From NCBI RefSeq assembly GCF_035222275.1, contig NC_085884.1, forward strand, positions 3,906,001 through 3,970,000: a stretch of 64,000 nt of DNA. The letters are read 5' to 3'. The position numbers and the translations under genes were made by a program. The stretch is from Podospora bellae-mahoneyi. Lineage: Eukaryota; Ascomycota; Sordariomycetes; Sordariales; Podosporaceae. Within the stretch, counting starts at the first letter, position 1; each line of letters starts with the position of its first letter. The notes beneath the pieces were generated by a model that worked only from the letters and a program-made list of their open reading frames with translations, made no database searches and had not been told where the DNA came from. Below are positions 23,685 to 37,097 of this stretch, in pieces.

Positions 23685-24505
23685 TTGGCCCATCTGCACC
23701 TACAGGCCTCACAGTCTTGTGATCCACGTCGTCCGCCCGAACTCATTACCGTTCATCCTCCGGTCTCAAACTCTCCGCCAATCTTGTCGGCGTGGAATGG
23801 AGCGATTACATACCACGCTTCAGGCACCGCTAACGATGCGCCAATAAACAAGCCGATGTTTCGCTCAGCCAGTCTGGCGCCCTGCCATCTTTGGTTTGCG
23901 AGGTCTCGTAGAGCGAGCCACGGAAACATGTGGAAAGGAAGGCGCGCCAATACATCAACTGCTCAGACGGCAAGATCCGAGTCGCTCTGATCCTTGATCT
24001 TCAATATCTCTATATGGAAAAGGCGTGGGTTAGTCTGCTGGTAGTGGGCAGTCCTTCAAGCAGCTGGGTGCAGCATTCTGAACTCTACCATGATGATGAT
24101 CTTGTTCAACAACCTGCTGGATAGGTTGATCTCTATCTCTCTGACTTGGTGAGTTTGGCTGATGTACCAACAGCGTTTTATCGCCCCTCGACTGTTGAGT
24201 TGGCTGCTGGGGTCACAAGGTTTGTCGTTTCCTTATTTCGGGCAACACAACAGATCTAACATTCCAATAGGAATCCTACGATCACCATAACATTCGAGCG
24301 ACTTCAGGATATCTTCCACAAAGCTCGCCATTTACACAACCCAACAAAATTTACGACGGAGGTTACTGATCAAGAGGAAAACCCGTACGAGGAGAAAGAG
24401 CGGCGCGTGGCCAAGGCGCGTTCTGAAGCACACATCGAGATGGAACGGCGTGTGGCTGCGGAGATCGAGCGGCTCGTGGCCGAAGGCCGATTGGGGGCCA
24501 AGTAG
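23685..24505 (+). pseudogene. Broken gene of a fungal PDDEXK-nuclease-like family
   Basis: Remains of a protein with the pattern LPSLVCEVS, then ARQYINCSDGKIRVALILDLQY, then DLYLSDLVSLADVP, then NPTITITFERLQDIFHKA and a charged coiled tail ending EGRLGAK. The order of a conserved E-x-S strand, a helix and a hydrophobic beta strand resembles restriction-endonuclease-like (PDDEXK) proteins common in fungal accessory DNA. The family call is inference. One frame runs from about 23860 to the stop at 24505. It is broken by TAG at 23909..23911 (where Trp is expected) and TAG at 24122..24124. Upstream, a frameshift near 23850 joins it to the ITYHASGTAND frame. A normal 51-bp intron (24220..24270) remains. 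So the gene decayed after it had a working spliced structure. Confidence 0.55.
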
Positions 24506-24605
24506 CGCTCCGGAGATATGGCGACCTGTTTGTGAGAAGGAGGGGCACTGGAGGAACAATGTTCAACAGGTTTAGTTGTTTGTAGCATGCTCTAATTCAC
24601 TACTC

Positions 24606-25415
24606 TTCTCCGTTTCTTTCTCTGTATAATCCATCGGCGACAGCGATTAGACGAGCGATCCAGAACACGGTCATCCGCCGGTTCCAGACAGAGGAGAGCA
24701 AAATAAGGACGGTCACTGCCGCCTCCCTCAGCAACGTGAGGTGGATCACTTCTGCAGGAAGGCCTTGCAAGAGAAGGATATTCACAAGCGCCTCCCAGTA
24801 GCTGATCAACTGCTCCCCTCTGACTGGGCCATACTGCCCATCGTCAAGTCTATTCTCGAGCCATTGCAGCGGACTAGCAAGGCATTCGAAGGAAGAGAGC
24901 CTCGCTTTTCAGAGGTAGCTCCTACGGCGACTTGGTTATTGAGGGGGCTTGTTGACAAGAAAAGTGAGTTCATGCCGGCACCAGAACAACCTTTTCACCG
25001 GCCCTGACGTCCCCGCCATAGACTACGGGGATGGGACCCAGGCCGGCTCTTCTATCCAGGTCGGCGATGTGCCTGCCCTGGCATTATCTCTGGGCTTACT
25101 CTCGTTATCGGACGATGAGAATACTCCCCGGCCCAAGAGATCTCAACAAGCCAAGGCCTTGCCACGGAAGTATCGGAATAGTGTTGTTGATCTCGCCGTG
25201 CTGCGTAACCAAGACCTTCTTGCTCCTGATGTCTCCCTCGTTGAAATCCTGGAGGAGGGAGACTACGGCTCCGGCGATGACGATAGCGACGATGGCTATG
25301 TGAAGGACAGCCAGGCCACCGGAACTCCCACCTCCTTTGAGCTTGGCGACTTCGATCTTGACTTTATTCAACGGAGCCTTAATTGCGCTAACAACAATTG
25401 CCTACTTAGCTAACC
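24606..25415 (+). mobile_element. Relic of a hAT-family DNA transposon (transposase fragment)
   Basis: Fragments of transposase-like sequence occur in order: LYNPSATAIRRAIQNTVIRR (start of the catalytic core region, about 24620 to 24740), then a Trp-containing DWAILPIVKSILEPLQRTSK block typical of the hAT core (24740 to 25005). An acidic open stretch to the stop at 25413 follows (SLLSLSDDEN, YGSGDDDSDDGY) and may be the element's tail or separate debris. The parts lie in different frames and much of the protein, including the dimerisation domain, is missing. I did not find terminal inverted repeats or target duplications. Confidence 0.5.
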
Positions 25416-28400
25416 CCATCGCTTAACAAGGAGGGCTCAATTTTGATTCCGTTTACTACTGTACCGTTTCCATCTACCCCGAACCCCAAGATCCTCGGGC
25501 ATCAGACCACCACCCCGCCAGTCTGTTCAGCGGGTGGCTGCAGTAGTGCGGGACAAACAATCCTGGGAAACCAAATGAACTTGTCTACACTAGTGGTGTT
25601 AGCTTCGCCGACTTGGACCGTGTTGCTTTCGAGGAAGGAAATAAGTCCCGGTGGTTGAACGCGGGCTGAAAGAATGTCGTCTTCCGATATTTTTCAATGT
25701 CCACTACCGCCGCGTTCTCTCGGACTTCAACCTTTTCACAGGATAGCGACATAAGAAGGCAAAGTGACCAGTCAGAGCTGTCCGATTCGGCCACAAATCG
25801 AGCAAACATTGCACCGGATCCGTGTCCGGGCGCCCGCGGTACCACCATGCTTGCACACCTGTTCATCACAAATTAGCCAACCAGGACGAAACACAATGAA
25901 ATGGTGATCTTTGACGTTGTGATACAACTGAACGATCATCGGCCCGGTCCCTGGCTAGCTTGCGGTGCGGATACAGCGACCGGAAGCCTATGTTTGAGTC
26001 GGCAGTGCTCCTTCGGGAATCGTTTATCTATTGCGCCCCTGCATATTCGATTCCATTGTTATCGCCAAGTTCGCCGACCAAAACTGGCTTGCTCAGCTAA
26101 CAGCCGACAGCCATGAAAAGGGACTTGGCAGGCTGTCGACATTCAGGAACCAAGAAAACAACCGACACTCAAGCAACTGCTTCTAACAAACATGGAATCT
26201 CTTTCTATCACGGCGTATTATTGGTTAGCGGGATACCTCGTAGGGGTAGCAAACCATACCTCCCGGACGACATACCTGCAATGACTTTGCAATCCGGCTC
26301 ATGACAAGGAACCGCAAAGCTCGCCAATCACCCATTCACACCATCCTGCGTCTTGGTTCCGAGAACCCGGTAGCTGGTGAAATGCGGCATCTGCATCTTG
26401 TGACTCGGGCTGTTTGTGCCAGCAGCCCTCGATACATCTCCCGTGCTTGTTCCGATCCAACCAAGATCGCAGGCCTCCCTCCACTGTCAGCGCTGTCATT
26501 GTCGGGAATTCTGAACCGATAATTTGCTCGAAGCACGAAAACATTGGAAGCAGGATATCTCATGAACGACACCACCAACTTGGCAAGCTGCATGAGATCT
26601 GTCCCACCGGGTTCCACCCATTGGGTACGAATTGTCAGGTATAGTACATACATTTGACGAACCATTCTCAAGCCCCCTCTCTTCCTGCATCACAGCTTAT
26701 CGTCGTGGCGTCTGGTTCGCCCCAAGAGCAGCCTGTCCGTATCCGTATCTCTCCTGGTCACACCGAACGTTAGCAAGCTAGCACAAGAACCTAGGCTCCA
26801 GCCAGAAAACGCCAAATAAAGGCGAGACACGACCCTATCGTGATGCAAACGCTGGGGCCCAACTCGCCACGTAGCGAAGGCGCCAAGGGTGCCGTGGGGG
26901 AACGTTACCGGGCTGGCGGGAGGGAGCGCCCACCTCCCATGCACGACGACGAAAAGGGCAGTGATATGTCACTGTCAAAACGGAGGGGCATACCTGGGGA
27001 AGCGAGAAGGCTGGCTCCGTTTGTGGCTTTGTACCTTTGAGATGTCCCCGGGGTACCTCCTTCGCCAACAATCTGACTTGTCTGTCCCTTCTATGATTGA
27101 TGGGACACTAAGTTGTGGCGGTTTTCTGAGAACAGCTTGTTCTCGAGTGCACATTTGGGCATTATCACAGGAACTTGTGTCTAGACCGCTAGGTTGCTTC
27201 GCTTGCTTGGGAGGCTGGGTACCTAGTTGAGGTTGCTCCCCGGCAAATCGAAACAAGTGGAACCGGAGAGTGTTTCTGGTAGTCAACAAGACAGGTGTAG
27301 GCCTCAGAGGGGATGGCCATCCTCGAGGACCATGAGTATGTCTGATGTTAATTTCTGTCCTTGACTGACAACTTGTTGCAAGGCAATCCAGGGGGGAGTC
27401 CCTAGGGTCTGAAATGCCGGGGTTGGTGCGTTGCATCGCAGGTTCCAGCTTTCATTTCAATCTATCCTATCACCACTCATTTTTCCGCCTCCAGTCCTTC
27501 TCAGAAGAAGCAACAATTTATTATGCGGAGATTGAATTCCTGGAAGCTGCACTCAAACACAAGGAATCAAGGCCGAGTCTACAGTCATATCTCACATGAT
27601 TATATGCTGTACCTGGTAATTCCCTTGTGACAACGAATAGATTACCCACTTCAGCTTCAAACTCAAGAGCTGAGTTGGCAGCTGAAGCTGATTCACCCGA
27701 CAGATTGGTAACGACCGACAACATGCAGAAGGTCCATTTGTCAATTCTGCTTTTGCCATGTTTTTTTTTTTGATATGGTCGGCATACCCTTTAGAGGTGG
27801 TATGACATGTTCGAGACAGATTGAAGGAGGGCTATGGGTGGGGAGTGTACCTTCTGGACAGTGTATTTATCAATTTCAGCTTTTGGACTGAGATCTAGAC
27901 CCAGGAACTTGGTGTATGAGCTGGAATGTTGCCACGAGAAGAAATTCTGAGACACGGCATACATCCTGACGTATGACCTTTTCCGTTGAGTGTTTGGCGA
28001 GCTGTCTGCTCACTGGTACTACAGTCCCTTCTTAATCGATCATCTCAGATATTATGTCGATAGGCATAGCTGAAGAGCAATGAATACTACGGTTGCTTCG
28101 CCAATCAGCAGGAAACACAGTGGTTCGTTCAAGTCACATGAGCTTCATCTTATGCAGCCTACTCCGGATTTTGCTTGACAAGAGCGGCATATGCTGTGCA
28201 CGCATGCACTGATTCGGTCGATTGATCGGACGACAGCTGTCACACAGACTGACAACCAGGACGCTGCGACTCGACTGGCATAGAGGACAGTGCATCACCG
28301 TGGTGGAAAAAAGGGGAGAGGCGGATTATTGCGGTGTTTCGTGTAGTTCCGGTGAAACAGGCTACGTCACTACCTATCGTTCATGACTTGGAATCAAGCC

Positions 28401-31400
28401 AGGGCAGTGCATCATCATAAAACATGAACACGGTACTTACTAAGTACCTTTATTACCTCTCCTCATCTTAATAAGAAAACAAAAGTTAGGTCTCAGGCAG
28501 TTACCAGGCTCTCGCAGCTCATGGAATTTAAGGAACACTTGCTCGGTAAATAGAAGACTACATCATTTTCAACAAAGGCCCATTAAACACTCTGCTAGGT
28601 ATCGAGCATCAAAGTGTATGACTCACTTTGTGTCAACGCGTTCATAGACATAGCGACATCCACTCTAATATTATGAAGCGCTTTACAATCTATCCTATGA
28701 TCTTCCAATTAGACAACGGGGAGATTCTCCTACACATTCCATCCGGCTTCTAAGCGATAAAAGTCAATGAATGATAGGTGCAGTTGATGGGCTCTGTCTG
28801 AGCAATCATGTCCATAGTCTGAACTCCTTGTCTGTGTCTCCTACATACTCCTCTAGTCTTTCATCTAAACAAATTAAACGTCCCCGATCTCTCATCCCAA
28901 CTTCAGCCAATATCATCTGAACTTTACTCATTCAAACTTGCCTGATAACACGAGCACTATATAGCCTAGGTACTTTCAAGTGCCGGCTATAGACAGAGCA
29001 TCTCCGTGCGAAATAAGCTTCGGGAGCCCAAGTGGTAGATTTCGGTCGTGAGACAGCTTCAGGCCCATCTCTTATGTTGAGAGCATATTCGCTGTGGCTT
29101 ATGGTCAGTTAACGGATCCCTGAGAGCGTGGTCTCAACAGCCCTTCATCAACCGCCAGATACCTGCCGGCGGCAAGTGAAAGACAGTAGGTACTTCATCT
29201 TGCCTCAGTCATGGTTTTAGTAAGTACCTACAGATACTTGGGTGTCCAACGTTGAAACACATCTCCAACTAGATGTTGGTATCTCGCTGTACTTTCCAGA
29301 CCAAGTACCACCCGCGCAACAATTCCTCACCGCCCCATCTTAAGATATATCGAGGCAAGGGAACGATATTTGAGGCTTTTGATACCACTAACACCTTCCA
29401 GGGCTGATGTACCTCCATCAAAGACGAATAATATTCCCAACTCAACCCACGCATTCCTGCCCGGTCTCACTCACCTCCCTCATACACACCGCCAACTCAT
29501 CGCAAACTGTCTCAAAACCCAAGTCCATTGGGCATCAGCCCCCACGTCCGTACTTGCACGTTCAAAGCCCAGACTGTCCACGACCAATACGTCGGACTTT
29601 TCAGCTGGTTCATGCAGCCACACCCACACACACACCAACCCTGATCAAACCCCCACATCCCATATCTGATACCTCACACATTGCCCAAACTCCGCTCCCT
29701 CATCGTGCATCCATCTCAAACGCGGTCAACTACTCCTCGAGATCAGATGGTCATCTCTTTTCATCCCGCGCCCGCGCTCGCCCCGGTGGGACGCGCCGTT
29801 TCGAAATCCCTCAAGACAGACATGATGATAGGATCTAATATGACGTCAGATCCACCATCCGTCCGTTCATCCCTGACGCCATTTTGAGGCGTTGTGTTGA
29901 TGACCTTAGTTTCCCTTGCTTTGAACCCGCACGAGACAATTATCCTGAAGCCGCACTCACCGGCGAGGATTCCTAGGAACCAGACCTGTTCGCATCAGTG
30001 CACCCATCCCACCGCCTTCATCCTATCCCGTGACACTCCGTGCATGTATGCAACCCCCCTACATATACATACCACCACCCATAACAACCTCCCTCCCAGC
30101 TATCTATCTATCTTATCGATACCCGTTGATCCCCTTGCTCCAGAGCAGAACCCCAAAATTATTCCCCAAAAGGCAATGCGATCCCTTTACAGGCAGAAAA
30201 CCAGGGGTACAGCACCCAAACAAATCCCACGGCCATCCGTGCCGGGCTGGTGATCTGTTAGTTACTTAAGTGGGAACTCCACCCCCGGCCCCGACCTACC
30301 GGTCCCACAATTGATAGGTAGCCCGGCCTTGATCCGGGGGTTGCTCTAAACTAGGGGTTCGGCATCCTGTGAGCCTTCCTTCCAGAACACTAAATGAATC
30401 CAAACTCTGAGCCCCCCTTGTCTCGGACCAATGGGGAAAAAAGCAATGAGGAGGGAAGCGACTTTCTCCGCGGAGGATTCCCAGCTCATTGATATCACAA
30501 TGTGGGGGCGTCAGAGGGCTCAAGTGCCGTGAGGCTGGTAACGTTGCTGGCGGGAGTGAACCGCACGCACAGGAAGATGTAGATGGGCACGATGGGTGAC
30601 TGCCAACCGGGCATACAAGACCAAGGTAGAAGGGAACCCTACATGCAGAGAGAGAGCGAGCACTCATGTTTTGGCGGTCACAGGTACTGGCAAACACATA
30701 ATCATCACGCTTCTTTGTCCACTAGCAACTTGCAAATGGCGTGCCATCTCTAGGTGTTCGACATGGCGAGCCTGCTAGACAGCGGTGAAGAACAAGACCT
30801 CACACCCTGTTTGTCAACGACCCCACGTGGGAACTTTGCCCGAACCAATGCGCGGGGTTGGGATTTCCAAACCATCCACCCCCACGGAACCCCTGGAAGT
30901 GACCCAGCAGGAGGCGCCACATGCCTTCATGAAATCGAAACAACGAAAATAATACCTAAAAGTAATGAGCTAGAACTCATATTCCACCCTCTCTGAGCAG
31001 TGTTGCTGTGCCGCTTTGCGCTTGGACTACAATCCTTCGAAACCGCACATGGTTCGATACTCTCCTCACCGGTGGCAAGGTTCGGGCTCGCACAGGAAAA
31101 GGAGCAACGTGATTTTCGGTATCTCGGGCCAGGCCTTGTTGATGTGATACCGCCTTTGCTGACGGTGCCGAAGGGTGGTGGGATGGCCCGCCGCGCGCGC
31201 AATGCGGACGGGAATTTCCCCGGTGAGCTAGCCTGGGTCCAAAGCTGACATCAGATTCGTCGTGGTTGGTTAGTTTTGGGTACAGAACGTCACCTGATAC
31301 TTGATAGCAACTTCATGACGGATATACCTACCTAACAAGCTAGATCTCGACGTGCTTATAGCATGGTTCAGGAAAAACTTATGCTGGCTTACCTGGAGAG

Positions 31401-32279
31401 CTGCGGGCGCTGATATGTTGCTTACCAACCCTCAAAGGGCATAATACAGCAGTGGTAGGACAAGTATGGCAATAATACGCCGATGGTGATGACCTTTTGT
31501 GTGGCGAGGGGGCTTGTGAAACCACGACTGGTGACCTGGAGTGTGAGCCTACGGGCAACGGCACTCTCCGCGAGACATCTGGGACTTGTACCGCAGACCG
31601 GGCCTGAATAGTCGTTCGAAACGTGAACAAGAACCGGCCCGTTTGACATGTTTTGATCTTTCTGCTATCAGTACAGCACTTCGCAATGATGTTGAAGGTT
31701 GATAAAGGGGTTCTTTGGTTCCACCAGGTGATGCAGATACAACGACCTGGGCCGGAATGGCACTGCCGTAACCATCCCCGCAGTGCATCCGTGTGGCACG
31801 GCTCAGTCTTGGTTCACTTCATCGCTGAACTGGGGAGAAGCGGCTGCCCAGCCGTCCCAATGGGGTCTTAACAGCGATCTGATATACCACCGGTGAGCCA
31901 GCTGGGTGGGTGAGTGTTACCCAACTTGGGAACCGCTGAAGAAGTGGAGTCTTAATACAGCCCGTGTTAAGACGGGATTGTGCCAGTAATCCACGAGCAT
32001 ACTGGGCCCATTCGTCGTGATCTTGCTCATTTGATCCCTCCATCGATAGCATAATATCGGCCCTAATTGGCACGAAGAGGACCGCTGATACCTCGGGAGA
32101 CCGGTGGTCAGCACAAACTCACCCATGTTGATTCAAACTCGCAGAACCTTTTTCGTTGTAGTTTTCGAGGCGGAGTCACCAGTATCAGATTCTCCAATGG
32201 GTTGGTGATATTCCGGGATCGACGGTGGTACCGCAATAACTTGCACCTCTATCGTAGATGAAACAGTCGAAGGAAGAAT
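25416..32279. other. Gene-poor accessory stretch
   Basis: Nearly 7 kb with no gene I can support. Many short ORFs occur on both strands without family resemblance, start context or splice structure. The part from 27.7 to 29.3 kb is AT-richer, and GGTACCTA/TAGGTACC-like hexamers recur around it, as is common in Sordariomycete spacers. No tRNA, CRISPR or terminal repeat was found. Confidence 0.45.
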
Positions 32280-33489
32280 AGAGTCATCTGAGACCTGTAT
32301 TCCCTAGAAAGAGACATGATTGACCGGCTGTTCTAGAATAGGCACATCGAACATTGTAGCGATGCGCCACCATGCCGCCCGCATTCTTGTTTCAGCATCT
32401 CCCCACTGGTTCTCTGCAACATACCACACGATCTCAACCACTGAGGAATGACTGGCACTTCCCACTGCAGAAGCTTTGGATGTTTCAACCCTGACCGAGA
32501 CAACTCGCTGGAAAAGAGCAACGACCGCAGACGATCGGCAGACAACTGCAGCGGCGGAGGCTCGGTACCACCGGAGATGTTGACGAAATATGCACTCGTT
32601 GTGGGATCAAAGAAAGAGTGAGGGGTGGTCATCTCGGAGCAAACCAGAGAACTGTGGTGGTAATCCTGGTCCAAAATGCCGGGGGCGTTGATCAATAATT
32701 TATTCGACGTTGGATTGCAGATGCCAGATATGCCTGCCGGGCAGGGGTGTTGATTGCAGGTCGAGGCGGCTGCCAAAGGGCCTCTAAATGCGGAAATGCA
32801 GTGTTAAGGGACCTCTTGGACCTCTTGGACCGCTCGTTGCGGAAGAATGGGAGCCGTAATCTGTCAAAGCCTGGTTCCTTGTGCCTTGAGGTATGGTTTC
32901 TATGGGCCATGTGTATCTATCAGTGGGATGACAGGTTCGCGATATTGTTCACCGAGGTCATGGCGTTGCTTCACCAGCAGCATCGATATTAGGCTGTGCG
33001 GGACGTTTTCCTTGGTCTGGGGGACCACAAAAATTGGATTGTTGGCTGACCGGGTGACAATGAGAACTCTGAGGAGCACACGGAGAGATAATCTGCCAGA
33101 GACGGTGATCTGTTGAGGAAAGCCGGTTGGCAGAACCTGCGTGCTGGATGGTTCGGCACGAGTGAGGGCCACGGCTCCCTCCCAACAGAGGTACAGTTAG
33201 TAGCTCGTACACAACACCACTTCACCCATCCTTCAAGCCATGGCGTTGAGGAAGCCCTGGACATGAACACAACGGTCCCGGGCTCCCGAGTTCGGACAAG
33301 CGGACCGACGACAAGTCGTTTAGATGAAGTGCAGGTTGCAAGGGCACATGCCCCGCCGTTGACACCAACGAGAACCGACGAACCAGAGGGATGCCTAGAG
33401 GTAACGCTCACAGCGGTCGTGGTCCCTGCCAGGATCCGCAGAGGCTCTTGCATGAATAGGCCCGGGGTCTTTTTCGTCTCAACTGACAC
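32280..33489 (-). pseudogene. Possible decayed protein-coding gene, unidentified
   Basis: On the minus strand several frames read like real protein but do not join. Examples are a frame starting near 33489 (PLRILAGTTTAVSVTSRHP, GACALATCTSSKRLVVGPLV, PWLEGWVKWCC), one at about 33110 to 32940 (ITVSGRLSLRVLLRVLIVTR) and one at about 32560 to 32280 (VVEIVWYVAENQWGDAETRM). Competing frames overlap at the last segment, so this could be chance coding potential in GC-rich DNA. I see no clear intron set that links them. No family is proposed. Confidence 0.25.
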
Positions 33490-34030
33490 TCAGGGATAGG
33501 TCTAGATTTATAGCCAAATAAGCCGAAGGTGCTGATCATGTTGTGTCAGTTTGTGGTTGGAACCTATCGACTCTCGTCAACGGCCAGCAGCTCGAGTCGT
33601 TCGAGGTCTTGGCTACGTACAAAGTACCTGGATAGCAGCTATACATGCGCGGCTAGCTGCTGGCGTCTAGCTGCAGCGCCCCGTCCTCATGTGATTAGGG
33701 GTTTAAAGCAAGGCTCAGACGAGTATTGTAGCTTATAAGCATCTCATAAGAGAAGACTGACTAAGACATAATACCGATGCGACGGCAGGAAGCCGCTGGA
33801 ATCGATCTTCGAATCTTTGTCATTTCTGATAGCATCGAGCCGTCTAGCGCTCGGACGGAGAAGGGCATGGAAAGCTGGGTTGTGTGTGTGCCGGGACGGT
33901 GCTGACGCTGCTGACCGAGTTCCGTCTGTGGTGTGTCGTGCCGTACCAGACTTGGGGAGTAGCTGTCCGTCAGGCGGTGTTGCCTGCCGCGATGGTTATC
34001 TAGACACTAGCAAACGGCCGGCAGCAGGGC

Positions 34031-34052
34031 GTTGGCGTTGGCGTTGGCGTTG
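34031..34052. repeat. (GTTGGC)n short tandem repeat
   Basis: Three full GTTGGC units plus a partial fourth. Confidence 0.85.
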
Positions 34053-36113
34053 TGTGTTGGTGACACTCGGGCAGCATCGAGACGGCGAGGACTTTGTTGC
34101 ACATTCGGTGATTAGCAGAGACCAATGCAGCCAATGTCACTCAAGGGCCAACTAACGTCGCCAACCTCTGGCCACTCATCCCACCACGGGACATGTCGTC
34201 CCAGAGCAGTTAAACGTCAACTGATATCAACCCCCCCTGGTCTTGCGACATCCCTGAATGCCACATCAAACCATCCTCTCGATTAGAATCTCGAAATTCC
34301 TCCCAAAAACACCCAGAAAAGAAATGTCTCACGCCCAAACGTCGAGCTGTCGCAAACTTCAGAAGTTGTCTTGATGCCACAATCGCATGTGGTCCGAGCT
34401 GGATACCCCTCTGAGCAACCCCGCGCGCCTCACCGTGGGGCTCCGTTTCAAGCCTGACCGGGGCTTTGACATCATCCTGATTCGAGCGACCACGAGAATC
34501 TGTCGAGCCTGAGCCGGTCCGTCGAAAGCACATGTCAGCCCGTAGTTAAGCATCTCGGTACCGAAGTTCAACAACAGCTTCACCGTTCCAAAGGCTGTCC
34601 CGAAAGACAGACACGTGGACCCCCCCCATGTATTACCATTGCTAACGCGAGAGGCCATACAGATGCCAGTCTACGGAAATTTCGAGGTCCGGTGTGAGGC
34701 GCCCCCCGTCCACATCATCACGTCTCGGCTCGACATTCCTACTGCAAAAGCCATGCTTTCCCGATCGTTGACGGCCGAAAAGAGAAAAAAGTGCTGGCCA
34801 ATAGTTGGCCCAGCCTGTGGCTGCATGGAGTCGACCTCGAGCCAAGTCTGGATCTGCCAGGCAAAAGCAGGTGCCGTGCAACTGGTACCCGCCGCGCGCA
34901 TGGTGCCTGAGTCGACCGGACACTGAGCATATCCGCGAACAGAGACGAGATGCTTCAGGGCTTTGTTGCGGGCCGAAGCTGGAAGATGCAGCCAGATGAT
35001 TAATGTGCAGGTGACTTGGCATTGCATTCCGCCATCTTTCTTGCGGCCGCAACGCCAAATACGATTCCCAGATCCCGATCGTGGCTTCGGGCCTTGTGTC
35101 ATGGTCTTTGCGCCTGTTCCAAGACTGCTTTTCCAAGGCAGAGCGTACGCCGGTCCCCGGAAACCATACCACCCTGTGGTCTCCATGACACCTCATTCGC
35201 CAATCCCACACCCGACTCGCAACCTGGACTTGATGGGGGTAGCATGAATTGGCCAGAAAGACGCAGAATTGGAAGTTTGACAGCTGAAGAATCAGAGGTT
35301 GATCGGGCGTCAATAGTTGTCGTTGGCAGCTTGCCTATGCCCTCCCATCCGACTGGAACCGAATGGACAATCACTCCATATCACCCCCTCGCATGGTGCT
35401 GCTTGCCGTCGAACCCCCAATCAAGCTGTTGCCCAACTGTAAACACCCTAGCTGCAGCCAGCTCCCCGGGAGGCACAGCAAATACCAAGTGTAACTTGCG
35501 AGCCTGCTCGGAAGCTCGAGACTGTGTATCGAAGTCCCCAAAATACCGATGTCAAGGTCGTCAAAGACAACACTCTTCTGTGCCCATCGTGGTACCGATC
35601 ACAAACCTACCTGCGTCCGGTGAAGCGGAATCTGATCTGTCGACCACACCAAAGCTCTTCTGCCAGCCAGTCCGGGAGCTGTGTCACCACCACCACGGGC
35701 CTACAAGCTGGGTCTCCGGACCAGCAAAACCGCATTGTTCTGGCGTTGCGAGGCGGTCTGATCTGTTGACGGATGGTGGTGCAGGGCAGTGTCGTGGTGT
35801 GGAGGGCGCAAGGTCTGGGTGTCTGGTTGACCGGTCTGCCGGTTGCAAAACCGGGGCTGCTGCCACAAGCGAAAATGTGGGGGCTTCGATAGTCCCCCCC
35901 CCGTTGGTGAACGCATTGTGTTGATTTTGCGGCATTGGCGGTAAAACGGACCTCGCAGCTTTACCACCAACTGGCAACAACGACCATTAGGTATCGATAC
36001 ACCACCCAAGTAAGTAATTGCCGCGCCTCTGTGCCGCCTTGACAATGATGAAGGTCAGCAAGGTACTTTGCTGTAGGTATACACTAGACAAATGCCGGGC
36101 TCTTTGCTTCTTG

Positions 36114-36115
36114 TC

Positions 36116-36146
<31 letters not shown>

Positions 36147-36147
36147 C
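36114..36147. repeat. (CT)n microsatellite
   Basis: About 34 bases of CT dinucleotides with one CCC interruption. Confidence 0.9.
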
Positions 36148-37054
36148 GGTCATCAGAAACCAACCACAAGAAGTGGAGGCGGAGGGCGAATGGATGATCC
36201 CCTCCCCCAATTCCGCTCACCCACCCACACCCGCACGACTTCCGCCGTCATTCCCAGCATGGCGGGGCCCTTTTTTTTCTCGGCTGACCTCTTTTGGTTA
36301 ATTGAGGGGGACCCCTGTCGACGATCTCAAGTCTGGCTTTTGGCTGGACTTGAGAGCGAAACTTGTCACACGACATACTTTTTGATGTTCTCATCACAGA
36401 CAAGAGAGAGATTTGGTGAGAAAAAGAAACCGATGCTGACCACGTGCAGCATTCTGGGAAGATGTTTCGCTTTTTTGGGGCAGCCATCTTTGGTGGAAGT
36501 AAATAATGCAAGTGATGCAGTTGAGTACCTGCCTACCGCCTCTCTCATCGGCCTCTGGATTTTCTTGTGTGCGTGGTTCTCCGGTTGGGCTGCTGTTGTT
36601 GGAATTGTTTGCTCAAAACTCCACAAGCACTGGCAGGGCCTTTCCAAAGATGTAAATCCGCAAAACATTTTGGACTATGCGGCAATCTTTTTGTTGCTTG
36701 GGGGCCTGGAACCTGATGATGAGCAAGATTTGTTTCCGTTTTTGAACCCAATGGTACGGCGTAATCTTGCGGGATGACGATGCCCTGATGTCAAGCTTGT
36801 GGTTATCCACCCCACATTTCGCGATGTCTTTTTTTGATGAGCAGGGCCAAGAAGAGAGATATGTGAGGCGGACGAAAGTAGGTACCTAGGCTTCTGATAT
36901 CAATTGTACCTACGTCAAATGTGACGTTGGGAAAGGCCGATCAGGAACAACACCAAGGGATGGATGAGGAACAATGTGCGTATGATATGACATTTCTTTA
37001 TTACTGTTTTTGCAATAGGGAGAAAGCAAACTCTTTTCTTCCACGACAAGATGA

Positions 37055-37097
37055 TAAAAAACAAAAAACAAAAAACAAAAAACAAAAAACAAAAAAC
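37055..37097. repeat. (AAAAAAC)n heptamer repeat
   Basis: Six consecutive units of six A and one C. It lies downstream of the leftward gene at 38125..38397. Confidence 0.9.

Noticed and set aside
35016-35924. 302-codon ORF on the plus strand overlapping a 223-codon ORF on the minus strand
   Set aside because: Both are rich in Ser, Pro, Arg and Cys in no domain-like order, without start context, splice sites or family resemblance; GC-rich DNA easily leaves such frames open.
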